In this document: in pieces, positions 37,855 to 46,197 of the stretch
Layout: every line of letters starts with the position of its first letter
Position numbering within the stretch: position 1 is the first letter of the stretch
DNA from: Lachnospiraceae bacterium
GTDB lineage: Bacteria; Bacillota; Clostridia; Lachnospirales; Lachnospiraceae
Length of the DNA stretch: 64,000 nucleotides
NCBI GenBank assembly: GCA_017527205.1
Contig: JAFXQK010000014.1
Coordinates: 1-64,000 of the forward strand
Direction of reading: 5' to 3'
Position numbers and translations under genes: made by a program
Notes under the pieces: generated by a model
Database searches by the model: none
Seen by the model: only the letters and a program-made list of their open reading frames with translations
What the model was told of the DNA's origin: nothing

Positions 37855-38945
37855 TTCAGAATAACCTTCTCCCCTTCTTCCAGCCCTTGGGTAATCTCTG
37901 CCAGGCCATTACCGGTAAGTCCAACCTGAATCCACTTTACGTCTCTGGAGCCTTCGTCATTCATCACGTAAACATACCATTTATCATCCGCGCTGTGTAC
38001 CGCCTCAATGGGAAGCGTCAGCACGTTCTCTCTGCTGTCAAGAATCACGGTTACCGTCCCATTGTCGCCAGCGTTGAAAATGACACCCTCAGCTCCCTCG
38101 ACGATGGTGAAAAACATCTGATCCGTCCAGTCCTGAATCTGATAAGGCTCTACCTTATAGGTTCCCTTACCAGGGCCGCTGACCACGTTCATCTCCAGCT
38201 GATCGCCCTCATGAACGGCAGACTTGTAAGTCATGATTTTTGTCGAGAAAAAGCATTCGGAATTATCCTTGACCTGCATGATGACCTCATCACGCACTGA
38301 CGTAGAACCCTCCAAATTCTTCTTCACGATGGTAACAATGCCATCAATGGGCGCATAAAGCTTACTCTGGCGCACCTGCGACTTGACCTGATTTAGCTGC
38401 CGTTGATCTGCGGCAATCGCGTCATTATAATCCTGTCGCGTATAATCATTGTTCTTTTGAAGGTTTTCAATGTCCCCCGTCTGGTCAAATCCGCGGTCAT
38501 AAAGCTTATTGAGCCATCTTCTGGAGATTTCATAATTCTCATTGTCATCAATCTGCTCCAAGAGAATCTGATTTCTCTTAATCTGATACTCCAGCTGCTC
38601 AATTTCCGCCTCCCTGCTGCCGCCCGAAAGCTCTGCAAGAAGCGTTCCCTTTGCCACGGTGTCGCCGTCCTTGACATACACCTTCGAAACCAGCTTGCCG
38701 CTGACGCCAAAGGAAAGATTCTCACCATTATATTGGGTATAGGTACAACGAAGTCCCGTACTGCTGACCACGTTTCCACGCACGACGGCCGCCAGCTTGT
38801 AATCCACCTCCGGCGCCTCCTGCTCCACAATCACCCTTTTCTCGTCTTGCTCTGCCTCCTGCGTGCAACCTGAAAACGCTGCAGTTATGACAAGCCCTGC
38901 AGCAAGTAACCAAATCTTCGTTTTGTTTTTTCTAAATTTATACAT
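37851..38945 (-). CDS. Periplasmic-adaptor-like (MFP) lipoprotein
   Basis: A 364-residue adaptor with lipobox FSGC, a lipoyl half (GKLVSKVYVKDGDTVAKGTLLAEL), a short helical hairpin, the second lipoyl half (KLYAPIDGIVT), a beta-barrel and a C-terminal domain (NVLTLPIEAVHSADDKWYVYV, GLEEGEKVIL). The ATG at 38945 is preferred because GGGAGG lies 8 nt before it; an ATG five codons earlier overlaps that site. It is first in the five-gene export operon. In Gram-positives such adaptors link permease and cell wall. Confidence 0.9.
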   Translation of the reverse strand: MYKFRKNKTKIWLLAAGLVITAAFSGCTQEAEQDEKRVIVEQEAPEVDYKLAAVVRGNVVSSTGLRCTYTQYNGENLSFGVSGKLVSKVYVKDGDTVAKGTLLAELSGGSREAEIEQLEYQIKRNQILLEQIDDNENYEISRRWLNKLYDRGFDQTGDIENLQKNNDYTRQDYNDAIAADQRQLNQVKSQVRQSKLYAPIDGIVTIVKKNLEGSTSVRDEVIMQVKDNSECFFSTKIMTYKSAVHEGDQLEMNVVSGPGKGTYKVEPYQIQDWTDQMFFTIVEGAEGVIFNAGDNGTVTVILDSRENVLTLPIEAVHSADDKWYVYVMNDEGSRDVKWIQVGLTGNGLAEITQGLEEGEKVILK

Positions 38946-39030
38946 GGAATTTCCTCCCAAACGTTACTATTTTACAATCTTCCATGTAATCTTGCATCCC
39001 ATATTGTGCTATTTTTTTTACACATCTTGC

Positions 39031-41694
39031 TTACATTGCAAAATCCTTTGTCGAAAATGACAATTTTTCTCCTTTTGAAAGGGCTACCATTCTGCACTTT
39101 TTGTCATATTTGATCAAAGTATGGTAGTCATCACCCAGACATCGGATTTCACAGCAGGTCAATTTCCCCTCCGACCACGCAAGATCAATCTCCGCGTTTC
39201 CTACGAGCTTCAGCCCCTTCACTTGTCCGTTTTTCCATGCCTTTGGCAATGCAGGCAGCAAAACCACGCGGTCAGCATCACTCTGAACAAGCATCTGTGC
39301 AATGGCCGCCGTCGCCCCAAAGTTTCCGTCAATCTGGAAGGGTGGATGCTTGTCAAACATGTTCGGGTAGGTCGATTGGGAAAGCATTTTCAAAATATTT
39401 TCATGAGCAGCCTCCCCATCCCACAGCTTCGCATAGTGATTCATAATCCAGGCGCGGCTCCAGCCCGTATGACCACCGCCATGTGCAAGCCTTGTCTCAA
39501 TGGTCTTTCTCGCAGCCGCTGCCAGCTCTGGCGTGCCATCCATGGTCATCTGATTGGAGGGATAGAGCCCATAGAGCTGGGATACGTGACGATGTCCGGG
39601 CTCCAGTTCCTCATATTCCTCGACCCATTCCATGATGCGCCCGTCCGAGCCAATCCTCGTAGGCGGAAGCTTAGTCAGCATCTGATCAATCGTCTCCATC
39701 AGCTCCTTCGCATCCCCAAGGTCCGGAATCTCCTTCAAAAGCTCCGCTGCGCACTTCTTTGTTGCAATGCCACGTTCCTTGCCCTCTGCCTTTTCGTCAT
39801 CTGCCACGATTCCATCGTTTGCGTTGCCTTTCGATACGGCATCCCCTGCTTGCAATACCTCCCAAGCCTTCAGGCAGATCGTGAACAAATCGCGCAAAAT
39901 CTGATTATCCATCGTCGGTCCGAAGCAAACGCATCCGTGATCTCCATTCGTAAGCAGGTAAGTATTTTCCGGGGAGCAGGACGGATTCGTCACCAAATAC
40001 TCTCCCCAAGGCTCCAACGCATCCACAAAATACAGTGCACTCTCCGCCATGATGGGGAAGGCTTCCCTTAAAAATGCCTGATCCAGCGTATACTCATAAT
40101 GCGTCCAAAGATGCGTGCAAAGCCATGCAATGCCCATGGGCCAATAGGTTGCAGGCAGCCAAAGATCCTGCGGCGCGCAGTCACCATGGATGTCCGTGTT
40201 ATGATGCGCCACGATGCCGCGGCACCCATACATCTCCCGCGCCACCTTTCTGCCATCCGCCACCATCTTTTTCAAAAGCGCCAAAATGGGCAGGTGACAC
40301 TCTGACAAATTACAGGTCTCAGCCGGCCAATAATTCATTTCCAAATTGATGTTGATCGTATATTTAGACTCCCAGGGGGGCGTAAAATCCTTATTCCAGA
40401 TGCCCTGCAGCGTCAAGGGCAGCGTGTCAGGCCTGCTGCCGGCAATCATCAGATACCTTCCATAGTCAAACAATAGTTCCTCAAGGCCAAGATCTACTTC
40501 ACCGTCCTGTACCCGCTTTAGCCTTTCATCTGTTGGAAGTGTGCTGCATTTCATGACATGTATGTCATTATTTTCTTTTGCTTCGTTGTTATTAGTTTTA
40601 TCGTTTTCGGCCTTCGCACTTATCACATTACTACAGAAAGCTTTATCATTTACGGCTTTATCATTTACAGCTTTATCATTTACGGCTTTATCATCCGCTG
40701 CTTCCTCTTCTTGAAGCTTTAGCTCCACGCGATCAAAGAGTGACCTGTGATCAGCGACGTGCTCCGCAAAAAGCTCCTCATAGCTTCTCGTCATCACCTG
40801 CTCTAGCTGCCTGCAGAGAACCTCCTCCAAGCCTGCATAGTCCATTCCAGAATGGCGATACTGCGTCACCGCACCAAAATACAAGTACGCCTCATCCGCG
40901 TTCTCCACGATCAGGCTCTCCCCAAGCACCTTCCTGGTGCCGCCAATTGCCTGACACTTCGTCATCATGACAAAGGCATGTCCATCCTCTCCGGGCCGCC
41001 CGAAGAGCACCACGCCATTCGCTTCCTGCTGCTTTCCCATGAGCGTGCCGCTGCCATGCCCCTCCGTTTGCCCCTTTGCGACGTCCGCGTCATCATTTAA
41101 GGCATAGGTCTTCTTCACTCCCTGAAAGAAATGACCTCGCTCCTGCTTGAGCGTAAAGGAAAGCTTTCCCCCTTCCGATGCCGTAAACCTTAGGATCATG
41201 CAATCCGCCGGCTGCGAAATAAAGCATTCCCGAAGATAGCTTACGCCGGCGACCTCAAAGCTTGTCCGGCAGACTCCCTCCTCTAAGGACAGGCTTCGGC
41301 GATACCCAATGTCCTCCGGCTTCAAGGAAGGCTGTACCAGGTCTGGCGACTCTGCGTCCTCAGCCTTTACGCCTGCGTAACGAAAATACAGCTTCACGTC
41401 TCCCAGAATCTGATACGGATTTTGGCTACAAGGGCACCCCGTGAGCACCGTTCCCATCAGCTCCTGCGCCGCGCTGATATGCCCCTCGCGAATCAGCTTT
41501 CGCACCTTCGGCAAATACTCCCTGGCATCAGGATTGATTCGATCCTTTTTCCCGCCATACCAAACGCTCTCCTCATTGACCTGAAGGCGCTCTGCCTCAA
41601 CATTTCCAAATACCATGGCGCCAAGTCGCCCATTTCCCAACGGCAGCGCTTCCTCCCATACCTTCGCCGGCTGGCGATACCATAATTCCTTCAT
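39031..41694 (-). CDS. GH95 alpha-L-fucosidase-family enzyme
   Basis: An 887-residue GH95 enzyme: WYRQPAKVWEEALPLGNGRLG opens the N-terminal sandwich, and the (alpha/alpha)6 barrel carries the LEMNYWPAETCNLSE motif with its catalytic Asn/Glu surroundings, NTDIHGD and the late FDKHPPFQIDGNFGATAAI with the catalytic Asp. It should remove alpha-1,2-linked fucose or galactose. No signal peptide, so cytoplasmic. Two low-complexity insertions are odd: residues ~338-385 rich in Asp-Lys-Ala-Val-Asn repeats from a 15-bp tandem repeat, and ~45 residues near 625-670. A dyad operator lies upstream; the export operon follows by 85 bp. Confidence 0.9.
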   Translation of the reverse strand: MKELWYRQPAKVWEEALPLGNGRLGAMVFGNVEAERLQVNEESVWYGGKKDRINPDAREYLPKVRKLIREGHISAAQELMGTVLTGCPCSQNPYQILGDVKLYFRYAGVKAEDAESPDLVQPSLKPEDIGYRRSLSLEEGVCRTSFEVAGVSYLRECFISQPADCMILRFTASEGGKLSFTLKQERGHFFQGVKKTYALNDDADVAKGQTEGHGSGTLMGKQQEANGVVLFGRPGEDGHAFVMMTKCQAIGGTRKVLGESLIVENADEAYLYFGAVTQYRHSGMDYAGLEEVLCRQLEQVMTRSYEELFAEHVADHRSLFDRVELKLQEEEAADDKAVNDKAVNDKAVNDKAFCSNVISAKAENDKTNNNEAKENNDIHVMKCSTLPTDERLKRVQDGEVDLGLEELLFDYGRYLMIAGSRPDTLPLTLQGIWNKDFTPPWESKYTININLEMNYWPAETCNLSECHLPILALLKKMVADGRKVAREMYGCRGIVAHHNTDIHGDCAPQDLWLPATYWPMGIAWLCTHLWTHYEYTLDQAFLREAFPIMAESALYFVDALEPWGEYLVTNPSCSPENTYLLTNGDHGCVCFGPTMDNQILRDLFTICLKAWEVLQAGDAVSKGNANDGIVADDEKAEGKERGIATKKCAAELLKEIPDLGDAKELMETIDQMLTKLPPTRIGSDGRIMEWVEEYEELEPGHRHVSQLYGLYPSNQMTMDGTPELAAAARKTIETRLAHGGGHTGWSRAWIMNHYAKLWDGEAAHENILKMLSQSTYPNMFDKHPPFQIDGNFGATAAIAQMLVQSDADRVVLLPALPKAWKNGQVKGLKLVGNAEIDLAWSEGKLTCCEIRCLGDDYHTLIKYDKKCRMVALSKGEKLSFSTKDFAM
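40640..40697 (-). repeat. 15-bp coding tandem repeat in the GH95 gene
   Basis: GCTTTATCATTTACG and variants repeat four times (starts at 40640, 40655, 40670, 40685), in phase, encoding Asp-Lys-Ala-Val-Asn. It inserts a flexible loop between the sandwich and barrel domains. Confidence 0.9.
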
Positions 41695-41772
41695 CCTTGA
41701 TCTCCTTCATTTTACTACCCTTTTACAAATGTGTTTCTAATTTGTAAATTGGAAGATATCTACTCCTTTTTC

Positions 41773-41798
41773 TACTTCCAATCGACAAACTGGAAGTA
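41773..41798. promoter_or_regulatory. Dyad upstream of the GH95 gene
   Basis: TACTTCCA (41773-41780) and TGGAAGTA (41791-41798) are a perfect 8-bp inverted repeat with a 10-bp spacer; a third half-like TTGGAAG occurs ~45 bp nearer the gene. It is a plausible repressor or activator operator. The regulator is not known. Confidence 0.45.
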
Positions 41799-41911
41799 CC
41801 CAATCTCTCATGTCTCATAAGACCGAAAGCTATATAACTCATTTCCAGCCAATGTCGGACATGGCAACCTTGGACTATATCATCTTTTTTGACTCCAAAT
41901 GATAGTGTTAT

Positions 41912-42225
41912 ACCGCCCAGATGTCATTTTTGCCTTTCAGGCGGTAGTGTTTTCCTTACTTACTACCGCCCAGATGCCATTTTTGCCTTTCAGGCGGTAG
42001 TGTTTTCCTTACTTACTACCGCCCAGATGCCATTTTTGCCTTTCAGGCGGTAGTGTTTTCCTTACTCACTACCGCCCAGATGCCATTTTAACCTTTCAGG
42101 CGGCAGTGTTTTCCTTACTTACTACCGCCCAGATGCCATTTTTGCCTTTCAGGCGGTAGTGTTTTCCTTACTTACTACCGCCCAGATGCCATTTTGGCCT
42201 TTCAGGCGGTAACCTTCGGTGCAAC
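41912..42225. repeat. 53-bp tandem repeat array with palindromic arms (six units)
   Basis: ACCGCCCAGATG recurs at 41912, 41965, 42018, 42071, 42124 and 42177: an exact 53-bp period. Within each unit ACTACCGCC is matched by GGCGGTAGT after a 22-nt loop, so each can fold as a 9-bp hairpin followed by TGTTTTCCTTACTT. Units are nearly identical and there are no unique spacers. It fills the gap between the GH39-GH43 and GH95 genes. Function unknown. Confidence 0.95.
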
Positions 42226-42291
42226 AATTTGGACAAAGCCTACCTCCCGTGTTTCCTGCTTTCTCTAAAATTAACTCACCAAGCATCAACA

Positions 42292-42410
42292 CTCCGACAA
42301 AACCAACTTTGCGAACAGAATCACCTTGACAAACCGCGAGTTTGCAAACAGAATCACCTCGACAAACCCCGATTTGTAAAGCTGAGGCCATCTCGACAAC
42401 CCCCGATTTT
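42292..42410. repeat. 33-bp degenerate repeat
   Basis: Units with (C/G)AACAGAATCACCT, CGACAAACC and CGA(T/G)TTTG start at 42311, 42344 and, more degenerate, 42377. A short minus frame reads through it as 11-residue repeats but lacks other coding support. Confidence 0.7.
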
Positions 42411-42506
42411 TATTATCCATTACAACCACACAAATGTAAAAAGTAAATAATTATATTCGCTTCGTGATAGCTTGCTTTGTCCGCCTCGCGTGATGACAGC
42501 GGAATA

Positions 42507-42544
42507 CCGGGCACATGGCAGAAGCGCTTCCCCCATACGCCCGG
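42507..42544 (-). terminator. Long palindromic hairpin after the GH39-GH43 gene
   Basis: CCGGGC (42507-42512) pairs with GCCCGG (42539-42544); inside, CATGG/CCATA and the self-complementary GAAGCGCTTC continue the stem. It lies about 30 bp after the stop codon. The U-tract is weak, so it may be a processing hairpin or terminator. Confidence 0.5.
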
Positions 42545-42572
42545 CATCTCCTTTCTCTTATCATAGAACTCA

Positions 42573-45500
42573 CTAGCACTTCTCCCACGCGCCGTCAACC
42601 TTGGTCTCATAGCGGAAGTTCGTAAAGCTTGCGCTGCCGCCGGTCTCCTTCGTTGCATAGATGAAGAGTCCAAAGCGCACGCCCGTAAAATGATCCAGCT
42701 TGAAGCACAGCTTGGAGGTCGGTCCCAGAGGCTTCTTTACGCCATTCTCCACATAGAAGAGGTTCGCCACGTCCTTCATATACGCGAAGTCCGTCTCTGC
42801 GCGAAGCGTTATCCGAGTCTTGGAGCCGTCTTCACCCGCTTCAAGCATGGAAGGCGTCACCTTCACTGCCACGCACTCGTCTCCGGCTTCCGTATCATGG
42901 CGCTCGCCCCACATTCCATCGGGTGCCTTGCGATTCTTCATCACGATCCAAAGCTCACCATTCCTTCTGGTCAGCGCGGCAAAGGCATATGCACTCTCCA
43001 AAAGCACCAACCCCGCATAATCGCCTTCCTTCAGTGCGGAACCGTCCACGGTGATCTCCGCGGCACTTCCAGGGAAGGTCGTCCTCTGGGTCAGCACGTT
43101 CTTTGCCTGAACCACGTTCTTGCAAAGCTTATCCGTTGTCACGGTCACGGTGCCCTTGGAAAGATTTCTCTTAACAAGCTTCAAATCCGGTTCGTGACTA
43201 AACTGCCAGCGGCTCTTAAAGCCAAAGCTTGCATGCCGTCTCACATATTCGGCGTCCGCCTCGGCGAAAGCCTTGCCCTTACTGCTTCCGACAAGCTCTG
43301 CCGTCTCACCGGGCATCGTTACTTCGGCATCCATAAAATCATCACTGCCAACCAGCGGCTCATATTCATAGCCAGGCTTCGCTGCAGGCGTCTTAAAGAT
43401 CAGAGGTGCCTTTCCGCGGAAGCCAAATTCCGGCATGCCTGTTTCTTCATGAAAACGAACGGGGATCAAAACGGGAAGTCGTCCCACGGCTCCACTGTCC
43501 TGGAAGACAATCGAATACCATTTTCCGTCAGGCGTGTCAACAATACCGCCCTGTGCACAGCCACTGCCACAGTAGCCTCTGTCATCTCCGCAAACGTCGC
43601 CGCCAGTCCATTCACCGTCAATGGAATCCGCCATAAAGCAGGCCTCCGTGCGTCGTCCGGTCTCTCTGGGCATGTGAATGAAGAAAATGTAATACTTTCC
43701 ATTGATCTTATACATGTGCGCGCCCTCATAGCCAAGGTACGCATCATCGCGATCCCTAAGGATCACCTTGTCAAGACCGCCCTTTTTCGGGCCCGTCAGG
43801 TTTGCATTCAATTCCGTCAGATGGATCTCACGGTTTCCGGACACGATATAAACCTTTCCATCCTCATCAAAGAGCAGGGAATTGTCATGGAAGAAGCCCT
43901 TGATCTCGCTCTTCGTCCATGATCCGTCAATACTCTTTGCCTTATAGAGATAGGTTTTATGTGTGTCATTTGCCACAAAAATAACATAGAAGGTACCCTT
44001 GTGATAGCGGATGCTTGCAGCCCACATGCCCTGACCATAGATGTTCTCCTCGCCCTCCAGCCTTTGACCCGGCGTGGAATCCAGTCTGTCATAAACATAG
44101 GCGGCATGCTCCCAGTGCACCAGGTCATAGGATCTTAAAATCTCGCAGCCCGGCATGAAATACATCGTGGTGCTCACCATGTAATAGGTGTCCTCCACGC
44201 GGATGACGTCAGGATCCGGATAATCCAGCTTTGTCAGAGGGTTAATGCCGCCCTGCTGGGTTACGTGGTCGTAGCGATAGCCGCGGTCCGACTTCATGGG
44301 CGCATTCTTCGCCTCAAAATATACTACGGCATTCTCGGGCAGCTCCACGGAAAACGAAAGCACGTCCGCCCGGGCGCTTCTCTTCGACGTATCCCGGCTC
44401 TCCTTCTCCGTCTTTTTCCGGAAGCTTCTCACGAAGGGCTGCGCCGCTGACCTAATCAGCTCTGTCGTTGCCGCGTCAGGATTTGCAGGCTCTCCAATGT
44501 CATGCCAAAGCTTTAAGGGATTACAGGTAGCCTCGTCCACGCGCTTTGTCAGAACGGCATACTCCCCGGCTGCAGTCTCTAAGGACAGGTTCATGGTAAA
44601 GTGATTTCCCGAGCGGTGCTTTGTATCATTCCAGAGAACGCCCCTAAAGGAGCCGTCCTTCATTTTCATAATGACGGCATTGTCATTTTTAAATACACAT
44701 TTACCCTCGCCGCGCTTTAAGTTCTTAAAGAACACAAAGGTCCAGAAGGTCGGCTTCGGGATGCACCCGTTTGCGATCAGACCGAATCCGCCGTGGAAGG
44801 GCGTAAAAGGAATGCCCTGCTCCTCGAATACGTCGCCAAAGGTCCAATAGGAATAGGACTCGTTGCCATCTCCCAGTCTGGAGAGCTGCTTAGCAATGTA
44901 AGCTGCATTCTGATTTGTGTCATGCAACGGACAGTTCGGAATGTAGGAGGTGTTGTACTCCGTAATATGGATCTGGAGTCCTCTGTATTCGTCATATTTG
45001 TCAATAATGTCGCGGGTAGTCTTCAGGTTTGCAAAGCCATCCTCCTCGTCCATCAGCTCGGCATAGCCATAATGACCGTCTCTCTCGGGCAGCTCGGTAG
45101 TATAGTGGTGTCTGGTCACGAAATCCACGGGGATCTTATTCTTGTGACAGAATTCCATAAAGGCGCTGATCCACTTCTCGTCCGTACCGCCGCATACGGC
45201 AGGGCCACCCACGCGGAATTTCGGGCTGACCTCCTTGATGGCGTAGAAGCTCTCCTTAAAGAGCTTAAAGTATTCGTCCATGTCGGCCTTGTACCAGAAG
45301 CCGGGAAGGTTGGGCTCGTTCCAAACTTCAATAGGGAAGGTGTAGGCGTCCTCGCCGTATCGTTCGATCAGGTGGCGAAGGAGTGCCTGTACCATGTTCT
45401 TCCAGTCCTCGTAGTCCTTGGGCGGCGTGGTGTTGCCCTTCCAGTAAAAAATTGTCTGGGTGCCGCTCGCCATCTTGTAGGGCATGAAGCCCAACTCAAG

Positions 45501-45803
45501 GAAGGGCTTTAAGCCCATGGAGCGGTAATCATCCATGACCCTGTCAAGGTAGGTGAAGTTATATTCCACCTCGTAAGGACAGTTCGGATCCCATGGGTTG
45601 TCCTTGTGCTGTTGGTAGATGCCCATGTCGTCGCAGAAGAGTCCATGGCCACGGATATGTTCGAATCCGATGTAATCCTGAGCCATTTTTAGCTGATCGT
45701 GATATTCCTTGTGGAGCGCCAGCCCCATTCTTCCGGTACCGATGCAGTAGTCCACTTGATTGTGGAAGCTTGCACGGTCACCGGCCTTTACGCGTATGTC
45801 CAT
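42573..45803 (-). CDS. GH39-GH43 bifunctional glycosidase
   Basis: A 1076-residue cytoplasmic enzyme with two catalytic domains. Residues 1-500 form a GH39 beta-xylosidase-type barrel and sandwich: acid/base Glu163 in EVWNEPN, nucleophile Glu282 in HITEYNTSY. Residues ~520-820 form a GH43 five-bladed propeller: Asp530 of the DYPDPDVIR motif as the base, YEGAHMYKINGKYYIFF with the proton-donor Glu. The last ~200 residues are a beta-sandwich as in GH43 xylosidases. One retaining and one inverting activity in one chain suggests clean-up of arabinoxylan oligosaccharides. No signal peptide. Two GH43 genes lie upstream. Confidence 0.88.
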   Translation of the reverse strand: MDIRVKAGDRASFHNQVDYCIGTGRMGLALHKEYHDQLKMAQDYIGFEHIRGHGLFCDDMGIYQQHKDNPWDPNCPYEVEYNFTYLDRVMDDYRSMGLKPFLELGFMPYKMASGTQTIFYWKGNTTPPKDYEDWKNMVQALLRHLIERYGEDAYTFPIEVWNEPNLPGFWYKADMDEYFKLFKESFYAIKEVSPKFRVGGPAVCGGTDEKWISAFMEFCHKNKIPVDFVTRHHYTTELPERDGHYGYAELMDEEDGFANLKTTRDIIDKYDEYRGLQIHITEYNTSYIPNCPLHDTNQNAAYIAKQLSRLGDGNESYSYWTFGDVFEEQGIPFTPFHGGFGLIANGCIPKPTFWTFVFFKNLKRGEGKCVFKNDNAVIMKMKDGSFRGVLWNDTKHRSGNHFTMNLSLETAAGEYAVLTKRVDEATCNPLKLWHDIGEPANPDAATTELIRSAAQPFVRSFRKKTEKESRDTSKRSARADVLSFSVELPENAVVYFEAKNAPMKSDRGYRYDHVTQQGGINPLTKLDYPDPDVIRVEDTYYMVSTTMYFMPGCEILRSYDLVHWEHAAYVYDRLDSTPGQRLEGEENIYGQGMWAASIRYHKGTFYVIFVANDTHKTYLYKAKSIDGSWTKSEIKGFFHDNSLLFDEDGKVYIVSGNREIHLTELNANLTGPKKGGLDKVILRDRDDAYLGYEGAHMYKINGKYYIFFIHMPRETGRRTEACFMADSIDGEWTGGDVCGDDRGYCGSGCAQGGIVDTPDGKWYSIVFQDSGAVGRLPVLIPVRFHEETGMPEFGFRGKAPLIFKTPAAKPGYEYEPLVGSDDFMDAEVTMPGETAELVGSSKGKAFAEADAEYVRRHASFGFKSRWQFSHEPDLKLVKRNLSKGTVTVTTDKLCKNVVQAKNVLTQRTTFPGSAAEITVDGSALKEGDYAGLVLLESAYAFAALTRRNGELWIVMKNRKAPDGMWGERHDTEAGDECVAVKVTPSMLEAGEDGSKTRITLRAETDFAYMKDVANLFYVENGVKKPLGPTSKLCFKLDHFTGVRFGLFIYATKETGGSASFTNFRYETKVDGAWEKC

Positions 45804-45846
45804 TTTGTAACCTCCCGTTGGAATACATTAAAAGATTATGAAGGAT

Positions 45847-46022
45847 CTCGTGTGGTCGGGTGAATCCTCTTGAAACGGCTCGGACTGCACTAAGCTCACC
45901 TGCGACGCTCAGGCAAAGGCACTCGCGAGTCTATAAGCCTCGCTCCTGTCTTTTGAGCCTCTTGGTTCGCTAAGTGCTGCCGGCTAATTGTTTCAAGAGG
46001 ATTCCACCCGACCACACTCGAG
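45847..46022. repeat. 176-bp imperfect palindrome (MITE-like)
   Basis: The left arm 45847-45876 (begins CTCGTGTGGTCGGGTG) is complementary to the right arm 45990-46022 (ends CACCCGACCACACTCGAG), about 30 bp with small gaps. Weaker complementarity continues through the interior (GCACTAAGC...ACC against GGT..GCTAAGTGC; GCTCA against TGAGC), so the whole unit can fold as one long stem. It has no convincing gene. It resembles a miniature transposable element or a structured RNA. Confidence 0.8.
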
Positions 46023-46095
46023 TTATTTAAATTCTTTATGTTATGTTTAATGAATTTTGTTTGTCGATTGTTTTTTGAGACATGTTTATTCATCT

Positions 46096-46130
46096 GTTTA
46101 TGTACAGGTGATGTTTATGTACAGGTGATG
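46096..46130. repeat. 17-bp direct repeat
   Basis: TTTATGTACAGGTGATG occurs twice in tandem in the leader between the palindromic element and the GH43 stop. It is probably a small slippage duplication. Confidence 0.75.
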
Positions 46131-46197
46131 CTGCACCATTTATGGAGCAAGATTGCACAGGGAACATATGATCATGCATTGTCTCAAGAAAGGTCAT

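Noticed and set aside
41912..42225. CRISPR array
   Set aside because: The whole 53-bp unit repeats with no unique spacers, and no cas genes are present. The 62-bp arrays fail for the same reason.
42149..42391. 80-codon minus frame with a CPNC motif across the 53- and 33-bp repeats
   Set aside because: It is made of repeat sequence, its phase changes with the 53-bp period, and it lacks a ribosome site.
42690..43922. 410-codon plus-strand frame opposite the GH39-GH43 gene
   Set aside because: Antisense shadow; the minus-strand enzyme has catalytic motifs across the same region.
45847..46022. tRNA gene in the structured region
   Set aside because: No TTC-loop or cloverleaf consensus was found; the arms are one long inverted repeat.
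45896..46093. 65-codon minus frame inside the palindromic element
   Set aside because: No ribosome site or homology recognised; the palindrome explains the sequence better.
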